Assembly (NCBI GenBank): GCA_965198045.1
Contig: CBDAOL010000010.1
Span: 411,176-475,175, forward strand
DNA from: CBDDEC01 sp965198045
GTDB taxonomy: Bacteria > Chloroflexota > Dehalococcoidia > UBA2979
DNA length: 64,000 nt
Reading direction: 5' to 3'
Below, one piece after another: positions 52,570 to 62,105 of this stretch. Numbering within the stretch: position 1 is the stretch's first letter; the number at the start of each line of letters is the position of its first letter. Under the pieces are notes generated by a model that was not told where the DNA came from, did not search any database, and saw only the letters and a list, made by a program, of their open reading frames with translations. The translations under genes and the position numbers were made by a program.

Positions 52570-55008
52570 TCACTCGGGCGGCATGTCGCCAGTCACGCCG
52601 GCCGCAACAAGCTCCTCGTACTCGCTCGCCGTCATGCCCAGCTCCTGCTCGAAGACCTCGAAGCTGTGCTCGCCCATCGTCGGCGAGGGCCGTGTCGCCT
52701 CGATGGCTTGTCCGGAGAAGCGCCACGGTGCGACGGCGAGCGTGTCGAGGCCAGCCTCCGCGTGTTCGACCTCCTGGACGAAGCCGCGCGCCTGCAGCTG
52801 AGGGTCCGGATCGTCGAGGACGGCCGTCAGCTCGATAACCCGCGCGGCCGGGCACCCGATGCGACGCAGCGCGTTGGCGGCGTCGTCCGCTCGTTGGTCG
52901 GCGCACCAGGCGCCGATCAACGCGTCGAGCTCGTCCTCGTGACGCTTGCGGGCGGTGGCGTCGGCGAAGCGGGCGTCAGCCGCAAGCTCCGGACGCTCGA
53001 GGTGCGTCGCGAGCGCCTGCCACGCCTCGTCGCTCTCGGCGGCGAGGGCGAGCCAGCTGTCGGCCGTGGCGTAGATGCCGTGCGGCGCATGCTGAGGATG
53101 CCGGTTGCCGATCGGGCCGCGCGTGTGCCCGTTCGCCGCCTGTTCGAGGACAGCATCGCCGAGGTGGGCGGACATGGCATCCATCATCGAGAGGTCGATG
53201 TACTGTCCCTCGCCGGTGCGGGCGCGATGGTGCAGCGCGACCAGGATCGCCGAGGCGAGGTGCATGCCGCCGACCGGGTCGGGAATGAGACCGCCCGTGT
53301 TCTGCGCCGGCCCGTCGAGGTAGCCAATCATGGATGACAGCCCCGACATCGGCTCGATCGTTCCCCCGTTTGCGGGGTAGGCCGAGTACGGACCGGTCGC
53401 TCCGTAGCCCGAGAGCGCGGCGAAGATCACGTCGGGGCGCGCGTCGCGCATCGCCTCGAAGGTCACGCCCCAGTTCGCGAGCGTATGCGGGCTGAAGCTC
53501 TCGGCGAACACATCGAACTTCGGCGCCAGGCGCCAGAACAACTCAACGCCGCGCGGATCGCCCATGTCGAGGGTGATCGCACGCTTGTTGATGTTGGTGC
53601 CGTTGTAGAGCCCGATCACGTTCCACGCGCGCTGGCGTCGGTCCGGGTCGAGCCTTCTCGTGGAGATTGGTGCGTCGTAGCCACCCGAGTAGGTGCGCCA
53701 CACGTCGGGGCGACGCCTCGCCTCGATCTGCACGACGTCGGCGCCGAGGAGTGCCAGCAGCTGCGTGCCGAGCGGTCCCGACCACGCCTGCGTGAAGGTG
53801 AGGACGCGCACACCCTCGAGGGGCGCGGTGGCAGGCGGCGCCTTTGCTGGCGGCTGGGCTGCGCGGGATCTCGGGGGCTCGTCGCGACGTTCGCTGTCGT
53901 GCTCGCCGAGCTTCGGCGCGGGCAAGCGTAGACGCCATGGCGTGCCGCTCAGGCGCGCCGTTGCGCCCGGCATGCGCAGCGGGCGGTCGTCGAGCTTCGT
54001 TTCGACGAAGTAGTCCCGTGCTGCCGAGTGCGGGTTGTCGAGGAGATCCGCGATGTTCTGCACGACTCCGCTGACTGAGCGCACGGTCGAGAGGCTCTCG
54101 AAGACCTCCCATCGCGACAGCTCGGCGATGCGCGCCTCGATGCGGGGGCGAATGCTCGCCAGGTGCTCGCGACGCGCCGCCGGGTCGTCGAGCCCGTCGT
54201 CTGCGAGCTCGCTCAGTCCGAGGACGTGCATCGCGTCGGTCCAGAACGGGCCCTGCCCGAACCCGGCGACCAGTTCACCGTCGCGCGCGCGCAGGAAGCC
54301 GGGGCCGTCTCGGACGTGCCGATGAACCGCGGCGGTAAACCCCTCGAGCCCTTCGTAGCTGAGCGCCAGTGACCATGGGGCGGTGCTCACCACCATCGCC
54401 TCGAGTTCGCTGGCGTCGACGACCGAGCCCTCCGCTGACACGTCGCGGCGTGCAAGCGCGCCGAGGGCGCCGACGAAGGCGGAGACGCCGGCGAGGTAGC
54501 TGCTCTGGTGCGAGGGAAGCTGGAGCGGCGGCTCGCCCTCGTACCCGCAGATGTCAGCCCAGCCGCTCATCGCCGAGAGCGTGAGGTCGTTGCCGGGCGC
54601 TCCGGCCAGCGGGCCGTCGAGGCCGTACGGGGTGACCGAGACGTGCAGGGCGTTGTCTCGCCGTGCCTCCAGCGCTTCGTTCAGCGTGTCGGGAAGCGGT
54701 GCGGCGGTCGTCACGATCACATCGGCGGCCGCGACCTCGGCGGCCAGGCTCGCGCCGTCGAGGGTCCGCGAGCGCTTGTTGGCGTTGACGAAGGCGTGGA
54801 GCAGCGAGCGCTCGGGGCCAGCGATGTCGTCGAGGAAGGGTGGCTCGTGCCGCAGGGCGTGGCCGGCGGTTGGTTCGAGCAGCGTGACCTCGGCGCCGAA
54901 GTCGCCGAAGAGGCGTGCGCAGAAGGCGCCTGACAGGCGGTCCGACAGGTCCAGCACTCTCAGGTCGCTGAGCGCATCCGACGGCGGTGTGGTGCGGTCG
55001 CCTACCAC
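52570..55008 (-). CDS. Fused double-domain CaiB/BaiF CoA-transferase B
   Basis: 812 aa from GTG 55008, which lies in the last codons of the carboxylase gene (7-nt overlap), so translation should be coupled. Domain 1: LSDLRVLDLSDRLSGAFCAR, LRHEPPFLDDIAGPERSLLH, and LPSHQSSYLAGVSAFVGALG at the catalytic position (no Asp). Domain 2: LEGVRVLTFTQAWSGPLGTQ, Asp577 in LIPDPVGGMHLASA, and GPIGNRHPQHAPHGIYA. A Pro/Ala-rich linker lies between. Clear paralogue of the gene at 37376. Paired with the single-chain carboxylase it could load CoA onto the acid that the carboxylase then uses, or unload the product. Confidence 0.9.
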   Translation of the reverse strand: MVGDRTTPPSDALSDLRVLDLSDRLSGAFCARLFGDFGAEVTLLEPTAGHALRHEPPFLDDIAGPERSLLHAFVNANKRSRTLDGASLAAEVAAADVIVTTAAPLPDTLNEALEARRDNALHVSVTPYGLDGPLAGAPGNDLTLSAMSGWADICGYEGEPPLQLPSHQSSYLAGVSAFVGALGALARRDVSAEGSVVDASELEAMVVSTAPWSLALSYEGLEGFTAAVHRHVRDGPGFLRARDGELVAGFGQGPFWTDAMHVLGLSELADDGLDDPAARREHLASIRPRIEARIAELSRWEVFESLSTVRSVSGVVQNIADLLDNPHSAARDYFVETKLDDRPLRMPGATARLSGTPWRLRLPAPKLGEHDSERRDEPPRSRAAQPPAKAPPATAPLEGVRVLTFTQAWSGPLGTQLLALLGADVVQIEARRRPDVWRTYSGGYDAPISTRRLDPDRRQRAWNVIGLYNGTNINKRAITLDMGDPRGVELFWRLAPKFDVFAESFSPHTLANWGVTFEAMRDARPDVIFAALSGYGATGPYSAYPANGGTIEPMSGLSSMIGYLDGPAQNTGGLIPDPVGGMHLASAILVALHHRARTGEGQYIDLSMMDAMSAHLGDAVLEQAANGHTRGPIGNRHPQHAPHGIYATADSWLALAAESDEAWQALATHLERPELAADARFADATARKRHEDELDALIGAWCADQRADDAANALRRIGCPAARVIELTAVLDDPDPQLQARGFVQEVEHAEAGLDTLAVAPWRFSGQAIEATRPSPTMGEHSFEVFEQELGMTASEYEELVAAGVTGDMPPE

Positions 55009-58000
55009 GTCGGCAGGTTGGGCAGCCGGCCGCGGCGGATCGGCGTGGAATCTGGCGCAGCGAGCAGCCCCTGTGTGAGCCAGTGCCGCGTCTCGACCGG
55101 GTCGATCACCGCGTCGACGCGGAACGTTGTGGCGGCGTTCACCGCCCCTCCGCGCTCGTAGGCCTGCGCGACGAGGCGCTCGTACTCGGCCGCGCGCTCC
55201 TCGATGTCCTCGATTGCAGCCAGTTCGTCGCGGTTGGAGAGCCGCACGGCGGCCTCGAGGTTCATGCCACCGAACTCGGCGGTCGGCCAGGCGACGGTGA
55301 ACGAGGGGGCGCGCTCGCTGCCGAAGAGGATCGTGTTAGCGCCGAGGCCGTAGCACTTGCGCAGGACGATGCTGAAGCGGGGCGTCCGCACGTTGCCCAG
55401 CGTGACGACGAGGTTGCTCGTGCGCCGCACCAGCGCCGTCTTCTCCGCCTCGGGCCCGATCATCATGCCGGGCGTGTCGACCATCGTGACGAGCGGGATG
55501 TTCCACGCGTCGCACATCTTTGCGAAGCGGGACGCCTTGTCCGACCCGAAGCTCTCGATCGAGCCGCCGAGGTGTTCGTTGTTGTTGGCGATGACACCGA
55601 TCGGGCGACCCTCGATGCGCACGAACGCGGTCACCATCCCGTGGCCGTAGTCGGGGCGCAGTTCCAGCACCGAACCGCTGTCCGCCATCACCTCGATCAC
55701 CGAGCGGACGTCGTAGGCGCTCAGCCGGTTCTCCGGGATGGCGTGACGAAGCAGGCGCTGGTCGGCGCACTCCCAGTCGTCGATCGGCCCCTGGAAGTAG
55801 GAGAGGTACTGCTTGGCGACGGCCATCGCTTCGGCCTCGTCCTTGACGAGGACGTCGACGGTGCCCGCCGGGACCTGGTCCGACATCGGGCCGATCTCTT
55901 CGGGCGAGTAGACGCCCATGCCACCGCCCTCGATCACGGCCGGGCCGCCCATGCCGATGTTGGCGTCTTCCGTCGCGATGATCACGTCGCAGATGCCGAG
56001 GATGGCGGCGTTGCCCGCGTAGCAGCGTCCCGCGGTGACGCCGATGATCGGGACGGTGCCGCTGAGGCGCGCCATCAGCTCCCAGGTGCGGAAGACCATG
56101 CCGGGCATGCCGTCGGTGTCGCCAGAACGCCCACCGGCGCCCTCAGCGATGAAGATCAACGGCAGCGCAAACTCCTCGGCGACCTCCATCATGCGGTCGG
56201 TCTTGGCGTGCCCACGGATGCCCTGCGTACCGGCGAACACGGCCTCGTCGTAGGAGATCACGGCGGTGCGTGCTCGTTGTGCGTCGAAGCGGTCGCCGTT
56301 GACGGCGCCGATGCCGGCGACGAGGCCGTCGGCCGGCGTCTTGCGCATCAGCTCCTCTTCCGACCGTCGCCTGCTCTGGGCCGCGACGACGAGGTCCCCG
56401 TACTCGATCCACGTCCCGTCATCGACCAGGTCGGCGAGGTTCTCGCGCAGCGTGCGCTTGCCCTTCGAGTGGCGGCGCTCGACGGCCTCCGGGCGATGCT
56501 CGTCGAGCAGGAACCGACGCCGATCGTGGATCGCCTGCAGCTCCGGGCGGATGTAGTCGAGGTCGGGTGGTGCGGACGCGTCCTCCGCTGGGCCGCCGAC
56601 CTCTGCGGCCTCGAGGAAGGCGAGCGGGTGGTCCTCGTAGACCGTGTCGCCGACGCTGACGGTGAGCCGTCGCAGGAGTCCGCCGAAGGTGGCGGGCACG
56701 AGGTGTTCCATCTTCAGCGCCTCGAGGACGAAGACGACCTGGCCCTCGCGGATCGCGTCGCCCTCGGCGGCCAGGATCTCGCGGACGGTGCCCTGGATCG
56801 GCGCGCGCAGGGGCTCGGTGTTCGGCGGCCCGACCGGTTCCGGCGTGTCGGCTCGTGCGCCCATCGTGACCACCGAAGAGCCATCGCCGGAGCGGAAGAA
56901 ATCGAGGCCGGCGAGCGGGTCGACCGGGCCCTCGTTGGCAATACCGGAGGTGGGGGCGGCCGTAGGCGTCGCCTGCGAGGCCTCGATCAGGTGGCCCGCG
57001 TGGTCATCGACCCAGCGCGTGTGGATGCGGCCGGCGGCGAAGTCCTCGTGCGCGATCAAGGCTGCTAGGAAGTCGCGATTCGTTGCCGGGCCGGCGATCT
57101 GGAACGAATCGAGCGCCAACGACAGCCGTCGAGTGGCAGCTTCGAACGCCGTGCCGTTTGAGTGCACGATGACCTTCGCCAGTAGCGAATCGAAATTGGG
57201 GCTCGACGTGTAGCCGGCGTAGCCGTGCGTGTCGACGCGAACGCCGAGGCCGGAGGGCGGGAGGAACGTCGTCAGCGCGCCGCCGGTGGGGCGGATGCCG
57301 CCGCCTGCTTCCATCTGTTCGAGGTTGATGCGCGCCTGGATCGCGTATCCGCGTGGGCTCGGGGCTTGCTCGAGGCCGAGGGCAGTCAGTGACTCGCCGC
57401 CGGCGATCCTCAACTGCGCCTGCACGAGATCGACGCCTGTCACCTCCTCGGTGACCGTGTGCTCCACCTGGAGGCGTGCGTTCGCCTCGATGAACACGCA
57501 ATCGCCGCGATCGAGGTCGACGAGGAACTCGAACGTGCCGACGCTGGCGTATTCGGCTGCCGCCGCCAGGCGGACCGCATGCTCGGTCACGGCGTCACGC
57601 AGCTCGTCGCTGAGCCAGGGGCTCGGGGCGATCTCGACCAGCTTCTGATGGCGACGTTGGACGCTGCACTCGCGTTCGCCGAGGTGGATGACCGCGCCGC
57701 TCGCGTCGCCGATGACCTGGACCTCGATGTGTCGGGCGCGCGTGATCAGGCGCTCCGCGTAGACGTCGCCGCTGCCGAAGGCGGCCAGAGCCTCCGACTG
57801 GCAGCGCGCGAGCGTCTCCTCGACCTCGGAGGGATCGGTCACGACGCGCATGCCGCGACCGCCGCCGCCGCTCACGGCCTTCAGCACCATCGCGTCGCCG
57901 TCCTCGAGGCCCTCGAGGAATGCACGTGCGCCGGGCGTGTCGAGCGGTCCGTCGACGCCGGCCAGGACGGGGACGTTGTGCTCCTCGGCGAAGCGGCGCG

Positions 58001-58355
58001 CGCGGGCCTTGTCGCCGAACAGCGCGAGCGCTTCGACCGAGGGGCCGACGAAGGTCAGCCCCGCGTCGGCGCAGCGTTGGGCAAACTCGGCGCTCTCGGC
58101 GAGGAACCCGTAGCCGGGATGGACCGCGTCACAGCCGGCCTCGACGGCCGCGCTCACGATCTGTTCGGCGTCGAGGTAGGCGCGCGCGCCGGCGTCCTCG
58201 AGCGCGATCGCTGCCGTGCCGACGTGGGCGTGGAGCGAGGCGGCATCGTCCTCGGAGTAGACGGTGAGGGCCGGCAAGTCCAGCTCTGCGGCCGCCCGCG
58301 CGATCCGAACCGCGATTTCGCCTCGGTTCGCGATCAGCAGCTTCGCCAGCGCCAT
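55002..58355 (-). CDS. Single-chain acyl-CoA carboxylase (BC-BCCP-CT), copy 2
   Basis: 1117 aa from ATG 58355. Biotin carboxylase: LLIANRGEIAVRIARAAAEL, KAVSGGGGRGMRVV, FIEANARLQVEHTVTEEVTG. Biotinyl Lys548 in VLEALKMEHLV, the same position as in copy 1. Carboxyltransferase: KTPADGLVAGIGAVNGDRFD, ISYDEAVFAGTQGIRGHAKT, VTMVDTPGMMIGPEAE, IVLRKCYGLGANTI. Roughly 60% identical by eye to the protein at 42292. It is followed in a coupled overlap by fused CoA-transferase B, while copy 1 has lost its partner. The gene is open throughout and looks functional. Confidence 0.92.
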   Translation of the reverse strand: MALAKLLIANRGEIAVRIARAAAELDLPALTVYSEDDAASLHAHVGTAAIALEDAGARAYLDAEQIVSAAVEAGCDAVHPGYGFLAESAEFAQRCADAGLTFVGPSVEALALFGDKARARRFAEEHNVPVLAGVDGPLDTPGARAFLEGLEDGDAMVLKAVSGGGGRGMRVVTDPSEVEETLARCQSEALAAFGSGDVYAERLITRARHIEVQVIGDASGAVIHLGERECSVQRRHQKLVEIAPSPWLSDELRDAVTEHAVRLAAAAEYASVGTFEFLVDLDRGDCVFIEANARLQVEHTVTEEVTGVDLVQAQLRIAGGESLTALGLEQAPSPRGYAIQARINLEQMEAGGGIRPTGGALTTFLPPSGLGVRVDTHGYAGYTSSPNFDSLLAKVIVHSNGTAFEAATRRLSLALDSFQIAGPATNRDFLAALIAHEDFAAGRIHTRWVDDHAGHLIEASQATPTAAPTSGIANEGPVDPLAGLDFFRSGDGSSVVTMGARADTPEPVGPPNTEPLRAPIQGTVREILAAEGDAIREGQVVFVLEALKMEHLVPATFGGLLRRLTVSVGDTVYEDHPLAFLEAAEVGGPAEDASAPPDLDYIRPELQAIHDRRRFLLDEHRPEAVERRHSKGKRTLRENLADLVDDGTWIEYGDLVVAAQSRRRSEEELMRKTPADGLVAGIGAVNGDRFDAQRARTAVISYDEAVFAGTQGIRGHAKTDRMMEVAEEFALPLIFIAEGAGGRSGDTDGMPGMVFRTWELMARLSGTVPIIGVTAGRCYAGNAAILGICDVIIATEDANIGMGGPAVIEGGGMGVYSPEEIGPMSDQVPAGTVDVLVKDEAEAMAVAKQYLSYFQGPIDDWECADQRLLRHAIPENRLSAYDVRSVIEVMADSGSVLELRPDYGHGMVTAFVRIEGRPIGVIANNNEHLGGSIESFGSDKASRFAKMCDAWNIPLVTMVDTPGMMIGPEAEKTALVRRTSNLVVTLGNVRTPRFSIVLRKCYGLGANTILFGSERAPSFTVAWPTAEFGGMNLEAAVRLSNRDELAAIEDIEERAAEYERLVAQAYERGGAVNAATTFRVDAVIDPVETRHWLTQGLLAAPDSTPIRRGRLPNLPTW

Positions 58356-58495
58356 TTATGGCTCCTCGATCCGCGGAGTCTGCGCAGCATAGACCGTTCG
58401 TTGTGGCCGATCCAGATTGGCTCCGGTGTTCGCAGACGCGTAGATTCAGCGGAACTGGGATCGATTGCAAGAAGCGAGCCTGCGATGCGGGCAGT

Positions 58496-59433
58496 GTCAG
58501 ATCTCAGGGCGCGTCGACCCTTAGGCGCCACAAGGCGACGTCGCTGGTGGTCTATGCTGCAGCCAGTTCGCTGATCAGCGAGTGCCAGCGTGTGAGGAAG
58601 AGCCGTCGCTGCTCTGTCAACGCGACATGGGCGCCACCGCGGCGGCGGACGCGGAAGTACTGTCGCAGCTCATCGAACGCGCTACAGAAGCGCGACGCGG
58701 ACTCGAAGCTCCCGAAGCCCTGCATCGGGTAGTAGCGCTGCTTCACCGCTCGGTGACTCTGCTCGGTGTAGTTGTTGAGGTACTGCGTCGTGCGATGCCA
58801 AGCCTTGCGGCCGATGATCCAGCGGATCGCCCGTCGGTAAGCGGGGTGCAGGTCGGTCGTGATCCGTGCGGGCTTGCGTTCGGTGATCTCGACCAGTCTC
58901 CGCAAGAACCTCCGCGCGGCATGCTTGTCTCGACGCTCGCTCAGCATCGAATCGATCAGTTCTCCGTCGCCGTCGATCGCTCGGTAGAGGTAGCACCAGC
59001 GCCCAGCGACCTTCACGTACGTCTCGTCGAGGTACCAGGACTCGCCGGCTCGGGCTCGTCGCTTGGCGCGGAGCTGGCCGGCGAGCAGTGGGGCGAATCG
59101 AAACTCCCACTCCCGGATGGTCTCGTGCGTGACCTCAACACCGCGCTGAAGGAGCATCTCTGCCACGTCGCGGAAACTCAGCTTGTAGCGCAGACGCCAC
59201 AGCACCGCGAGGAGCACCACGTCGGTCGGGACCTGAAGATGGTTGAACGGCGTGCCGGTTCGCTCGTTGAAGCGACGCTTGCACGAGCGGCAGTTGAACC
59301 GCCGGTAGCCGAGCGTCGTGCGCGCCTGGCGTCTGGTCGTGGCGGCGGATGCACAGTGCGGACAGTTCACCGATGTCTCCTCGTCCATGCTCAGACGAGG
59401 CTAAACCTCACAGTTCAAGCCCTCAGATCTGAC
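58496..59433 (-). mobile_element. IS6-family insertion sequence, copy 2
   Basis: Bounded by GTCAGATCTCAGGGC at 58496 and the complement of GTCAGATCTGAGGGC ending at 59433. It is a close relative of copy 1, inverted. No 8-bp target duplication at the ends. The liv operon's last gene ends 18 bp beyond it. Confidence 0.85.
58552..59388 (-). CDS. IS6-family transposase with zinc-finger N-terminus, copy 2
   Basis: 278 aa from ATG 59388. N-terminal CPHCASAATT and CRSCKRRF give the four-cysteine finger; the DDE core is SWYLDETYVKVAGRWCYLYR, ARITTDLHPAYRRAI and NNYTEQSHRAVKQRYYPM. About 85% identical by eye to copy 1, with an added MDEETSV start that is lacking in copy 1. Intact. Confidence 0.92.
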   Translation of the reverse strand: MDEETSVNCPHCASAATTRRQARTTLGYRRFNCRSCKRRFNERTGTPFNHLQVPTDVVLLAVLWRLRYKLSFRDVAEMLLQRGVEVTHETIREWEFRFAPLLAGQLRAKRRARAGESWYLDETYVKVAGRWCYLYRAIDGDGELIDSMLSERRDKHAARRFLRRLVEITERKPARITTDLHPAYRRAIRWIIGRKAWHRTTQYLNNYTEQSHRAVKQRYYPMQGFGSFESASRFCSAFDELRQYFRVRRRGGAHVALTEQRRLFLTRWHSLISELAAA

Positions 59434-59450
59434 GCAGCCCCGCAAGAGCG

Positions 59451-60257
59451 CTAAGAGTCGCCCTCGGCGTCCTCGCGTTCGGGGTTGACCCGGCCAAGGA
59501 AGACGTCCGTGAGGATGTTGGTCTCGCGGATCGACTCGGGCGTGCCGTCGTGGGCAATGCGGCCCTTATCGAGGACGTAGGCGCGGTCCACGATGTCGAG
59601 GGCGCCCCGGATGTTGTGCTCGACGAGCATGATCGTCGTGCTCAGACGGTCGCTGATCTCCCGGACCTTCTGAAACACCTCGTTGACGATGATCGGCGCG
59701 AGGCCCAGGGTCGGCTCGTCGAGCAGCAGCAGCTCCGGATCGGCCATGAGGCCGCGGCCCAGGGCCAGCATCTGCTGCTGCCCTCCGGACATCTGGCTGG
59801 CCATGTCGCGCCGCTTCTCGCGGAGGATCGGAAAGAGCTCCATCACCGCGTCCAGCCGGCGAGCCTTCTCCGCTCCGTCGGCGAGGTAGAGGCAGCCCAG
59901 CTCCAGGTTCTCCTCGATCGTGAGGTGGGTGAACACGCGCCTGCCCTGCGGCACGAAGGCGATGCCCTCCTTCACGATCTCGTGCGTGGCCGCCGCCAGC
60001 CGCTGCTGCCGCCAGTAGATGTCTCCGGCGACCACCGGCGCGAGGCCCATGACCGCCTTGAGCACGGTCGACTTCCCCGCGCCGTTGGGGCCCATCACCG
60101 CCACGACCTCGCCCTTGCGGATGCCCAGCGAGACATCATCGAGGGCCACGACAGCCCCGAAGTGCACGGAGATGCCGGCCAACTCCAGCAGCGCCGCTCC
60201 ACCGGGGGCGCGTGAGTCGGAGTTCTGCTCCGCGGCTGTCTGTGCTGAATTGCTCAT
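59451..60257 (-). CDS. livF: Branched-chain amino-acid-type ABC transporter ATPase LivF
   Basis: 268 aa from ATG 60257. Walker A VMGPNGAGKSTVLKAVMG, Q-loop FVPQGRRVFTHLTIEENLEL, signature QMSGGQQQMLALGRGL, Walker B ELLLLDEPTLGLAPII and H-loop VEHNI are all present. Typical LivF with a 25-residue hydrophilic N-terminal extension. It is the last gene of livK-livH-livM-livG-livF. In this family imported ligands include leucine-type amino acids, urea, amides and other acids. Unlike its upstream neighbours it has no frameshift. IS6 lies right after it. Confidence 0.92.
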   Translation of the reverse strand: MSNSAQTAAEQNSDSRAPGGAALLELAGISVHFGAVVALDDVSLGIRKGEVVAVMGPNGAGKSTVLKAVMGLAPVVAGDIYWRQQRLAAATHEIVKEGIAFVPQGRRVFTHLTIEENLELGCLYLADGAEKARRLDAVMELFPILREKRRDMASQMSGGQQQMLALGRGLMADPELLLLDEPTLGLAPIIVNEVFQKVREISDRLSTTIMLVEHNIRGALDIVDRAYVLDKGRIAHDGTPESIRETNILTDVFLGRVNPEREDAEGDS

Positions 60258-60284
60258 CGGCAGTTGTCCGGGTCCGGCGTACCT

Positions 60285-61047
60285 CTATTCGCCGAGGTAT
60301 GCCTCGATCACTTCTTCGCGACTCAGTACGTCGTGCACCTCTCCCTGGGTGAGGAGCCTCCCGCTCTCCAGCACGATCAGGTGGTCGGACAGTTCGCGGA
60401 CGATGTCCATGTTGTGCGAGATGAAGATCAGGGTGCGGCCCTGATCGCGCATCCGGATCACGATCTCCTTGACCCGCTCCAGCATTTGGGGGAACAGGCC
60501 GGCGAACGGCTCGTCGAAGAGGTAGGTCCGAACATCGAGCGCCATCGCGCGGCCGATCTCGAGCAGCTTGCGCTGGCCGTAGGACAGATCCTGCGCCAGG
60601 GCGTCCCGCTTCTCCCACATCCCGACCTCCCTGAGGATCTGCTCGGTGCGTTCCTTGTGGCCGGGCTTCGTCCGCTCGAACAAGGCGGGCAGCAGGCGCC
60701 GCTTGGTGAGGACCACCATGATGTTGTCCCGGACGCTGATCTGCTCGAAGAGCCGCACCTCCTGGAAGGTCCGCGTGACGCCGTGGCCGGGGGGTCTCGT
60801 GCGCCTTCACCACCCGGAGGCGGCGGCCATCGATGATCACCAGGCCGCCGTCCAGCGGCAAGACGCCGCTCAGCAGGTTCACCAGCGTCGACTTCCCCGA
60901 GCCGTTGGGGCCGACGATGCTCGTGATGCCCGTGCTCGGGATGGAGATGCTCAGCTCGTCCACGGCCCTGACCGCGCCGAAGTGCTTCGAGATACCGACC
61001 GTCTCGATGGCGTAGGAGTGGCGGGCGCCGGCGTCGAGCGTGCTCAC
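60285..61047 (-). CDS. livG: ABC transporter ATPase LivG (one frameshift)
   Basis: GTG 61047 overlaps the livM stop (GTGA) and follows GGGAGGT. The first part contains HFGAVRAVDELSISIPSTGI and Walker A VGPNGSGKSTLVNLLSGVLP. An extra C in the run near 60790 then breaks the frame at the expected HGVTRTFQEVRLFEQ. The rest, SVRDNIMVVLTKRRLL, the signature DLSYGQRKLLEIGRAMALD, YLFDEPFAGLFPQMLE and FISHNMDIVRELSD, is open to 60285. About 254 aa after correction, normal for LivG. Confidence 0.85.
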
Positions 61048-62095
61048 AACCTGTACCTCCCGACCAGCCCCTGAGGCCTGAACAGCATCAGCAGCACCAG
61101 CAGCACGCCGAGCACGATCTGCCGGGCCTGACCGACGAACTCGGTAGGCAGGAAGGGCAGGAAGCGCATGCCCTCCTCGAGCAGCACGAAGGCCATCGCG
61201 CCCAGCAGGGAGCCCCAGATGGTGGCCAGCCCGCCGAGGATGACGATGCAGACGAGGAGCATCGACTCGAGCAGGACGAAGGAGTTGGGGTCGATGAAGC
61301 TGGTCCAACTACCGAACAGGCCGCCGGCGAGGCCCGCCATCATCGCCGAGATCACCCATACCGCCAGCTTGTAGTGCGTGACCTGGTACCCGAGCACCGC
61401 GATCGCCTGCTCGTCCTCGCGAATCGCCGTCAGCACCCGCCCGAAGGACGAGGTCACGATGAACCACGAGATCAGCACGACGAGCGCGAGGGCAATGAGC
61501 ACGAACACCAGGAACTCGACCTCGTCATCGAGCACCCATCCGCCGATCGCGGGCCGCTCAATCTGGTGAATCCCGAAGGCGCCCCGGGTGAGGCCTCGCA
61601 GGTTGAGGAAGAAGTTGAAGGCGATGATCGCGAACCCGAACGAGACGAGGACGAAGATGTCGTCCCGGAAGCGGTTGAACACGACCCCCCACGACCAACG
61701 CCAGCAGGCCAGCGAGGGCCACGCTCACCGGCAGCGCCGCGAAGAAGGGCCAGCCCAGCGTCGGGATCGCCTCGGTGCGCAGCTGCTCGTAGGAAGCGTC
61801 CGAGGTCAGGATCGCCATCGAGTACGCGCCGATGCCGAAGAACCCGATGTGCCCGACCGAGAGCAGGCCGGTGAAGCCCACGACCAGGTTCAGGCTCACG
61901 GCCAGGATCGCCCAGATCGCAAACACGGTCGCGATCGTGATCGCGAACCCGACCCCCTGCCAGAGCATGAACGCCGCGGCCCAGGTGAGCACGATCAGGT
62001 TCGCCCAGAGCTCGACGTTGCCTCGGGCGAGGCGCACGAGGGCGCGGGGATCGCGCGCCCGACGCGGCCAGCTCCCTGACTGCCTGCTGGTTCAT
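61044..62095 (-). CDS. livM: ABC transporter permease LivM (two frameshifts)
   Basis: From ATG 62095 the expected 350-aa protein has an early frame break near 62050 (one extra G in a CGGGCG context) and another at the G run near 61686. Between them: FAIWAILAVSLNLVVGFTGL and GHIGFFGIGAYSMAIL. After the second: FGFAIIAFNFFLNLRGLTRG and GRVLTAIREDEQAIAVLGYQ, then LLEEGMRFLP and VLLMLFRPQGLVGRYRL. All typical LivM text with about ten membrane segments. Confidence 0.8.
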
Positions 62096-62105
62096 CGCCA
62101 CGAGC

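Noticed and set aside
54987..57068. A 693-codon open frame antisense to carboxylase copy 2
   Set aside because: It mirrors the codon structure of the clearly conserved gene on the other strand and contains no recognisable domain. High GC makes long antisense frames common.
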